From the NCBI GenBank assembly GCA_016215155.1, contig JACRLQ010000098.1, forward strand, positions 1-64,000: DNA of 64,000 bases, read 5' to 3'. Origin of the DNA: Nitrospirota bacterium. GTDB taxonomy: Bacteria; Nitrospirota; Thermodesulfovibrionia; Thermodesulfovibrionales; UBA6898. The notes beneath the pieces were generated by a model. That model did no database searches, was not told where the DNA came from, and worked only from the letters and a program-made list of their open reading frames with translations. Position numbers and translations under genes: made by a program. This document shows, piece by piece, positions 63,620 through 64,000 of this stretch (the first letter of the stretch is position 1; the number at the start of each line of letters is the position of its first letter).

Positions 63620-64000
63620 CAGCCCTTGAATCGTGACATAATGTCTGTTTTCTTTTTTTTATATTGTTGTAGTGATTTCCCATCAGCTTCAAGTTTCCTC
63701 ATCACCCTCCGATATTGATGCGCTATAGCCGAATCGCTTTTCCCTCCGGCTTTTTCTGCAATCTCCCGGTTAAGCGCCTGGCTCTCTTCTTTTGCAATAC
63801 ACACAAACATATCCTGCACTCTGGAATCTTTGATTAAATCAACACCGTAATAGTCACAAACGGCGCGATAGATCTCATTCACTCCAGGCCTTCCGTCAAA
63901 GTAACGCTTTGCCGAAATGTCCCCAAGGATTTCTCCTTTCAATGTCTTTACTACTTTACTTACGAACTTTTCTGCCCCAAGCACCGCCTGCCCGGTAATT
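63619..64000 (-). mobile_element. REP-associated (IS200-like) transposase, C-terminal part, runs off the window
   Basis: The frame is open to the right edge; only the C-terminal 126 or so residues are visible. GQAVLGAEKFVSKVVKTLKG and the following DnaA-C-like helices (SRVQDMFVCIAKEESQALNR ... SDSAIAHQYRRVMRKLEADG) are typical of the tail of REP-associated tyrosine transposases. The Y1 catalytic domain should lie outside. The stop region has the motif TGGGGTCAGCCCTTGAATCG (read on the plus strand), often found at the end of these elements. Confidence 0.75.

Overview
The window looks like a chromosomal segment of an anaerobic sulfate-reducing bacterium, most likely an uncultured member of the Nitrospirota (Thermodesulfovibrionia-like). 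This is inferred from the contiguous sat-aprBA-qmoABC set followed by a CBS protein and a K+-independent proton-pumping pyrophosphatase, from a vitamin B12-dependent ribonucleotide reductase, a lipid A pathway and TolC-type outer membrane proteins (so Gram-negative), and from selenocysteine use. No rRNA or ribosomal protein lies in the window, so the taxonomy is an inference.

Layout. 1-6.5 kb: class II ribonucleotide reductase (runs off the left edge) under two NrdR boxes, zapA/zapB-like division genes, a HAD nucleotidase, hisB and hisC, and two unknown proteins. 6.6-13.7 kb: an envelope-stress type operon read leftward (ECF sigma, anti-sigma, Spy/CpxP-like protein, TolC, MacA-like adaptor, MacB-like ATPase and two permeases). 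14-18.3 kb: UbiB kinase, a PAS-GGDEF cyclase and a broken PAS/HD-GYP gene. 18.4-20.2 kb: a TSUP permease and a selenocysteine-containing SelD. 20.4-25.8 kb: an outer membrane protein, CcdA, a LolA-like protein and an RND/MMPL exporter. 25.9-29.1 kb: SQR, a periplasmic selenocysteine rhodanese, a second TSUP permease, a small selenocysteine thioredoxin-like protein and an ArsR regulator. 29.2-33.7 kb: waaA, lpxB and a GnnB/GnnA-like pair (lipid A). 34-41.6 kb: DUF401 permease, PilZ, murA, a large unknown protein, tRNA-Cys, tRNA-Gly, trpE and trpG. 41.6-43.7 kb: a small island of BRO-family, HsdR-fragment and RelE/antitoxin genes. 43.7-45.9 kb: YkgJ protein, glutaredoxin, ferredoxin-thioredoxin reductase catalytic chain and an unknown protein. 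45.9-57.4 kb: hppA, CBS, qmoCBA, aprAB and sat, all leftward. 57.9-60 kb: transaldolase family, zinc ribbon, lipoprotein and phosphoribosyltransferase. 60-64 kb: accessory region with a membrane coiled-coil protein, a structured non-coding stretch and an E1-JAB-E2 ubiquitin-like operon next to a REP-associated transposase.

How the genes work together. Sat makes APS from sulfate and ATP, AprBA reduces it to sulfite using electrons that QmoABC probably takes from the quinone pool, and HppA recovers energy from the pyrophosphate released by Sat. The arsR-to-SQR cluster looks like a sulfur or selenium trafficking unit that uses selenocysteine twice; SelD, with its own selenocysteine and its own TSUP neighbour, supplies selenophosphate.

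The strongest non-standard observations are three genes read through an in-frame TGA, each followed by a hairpin that could be a bacterial SECIS, and a ubiquitin-like conjugation operon. The E1 of that operon carries a perfect 30-bp duplication at its adenylation site, and its ubiquitin-like gene may have been cut by a transposase.
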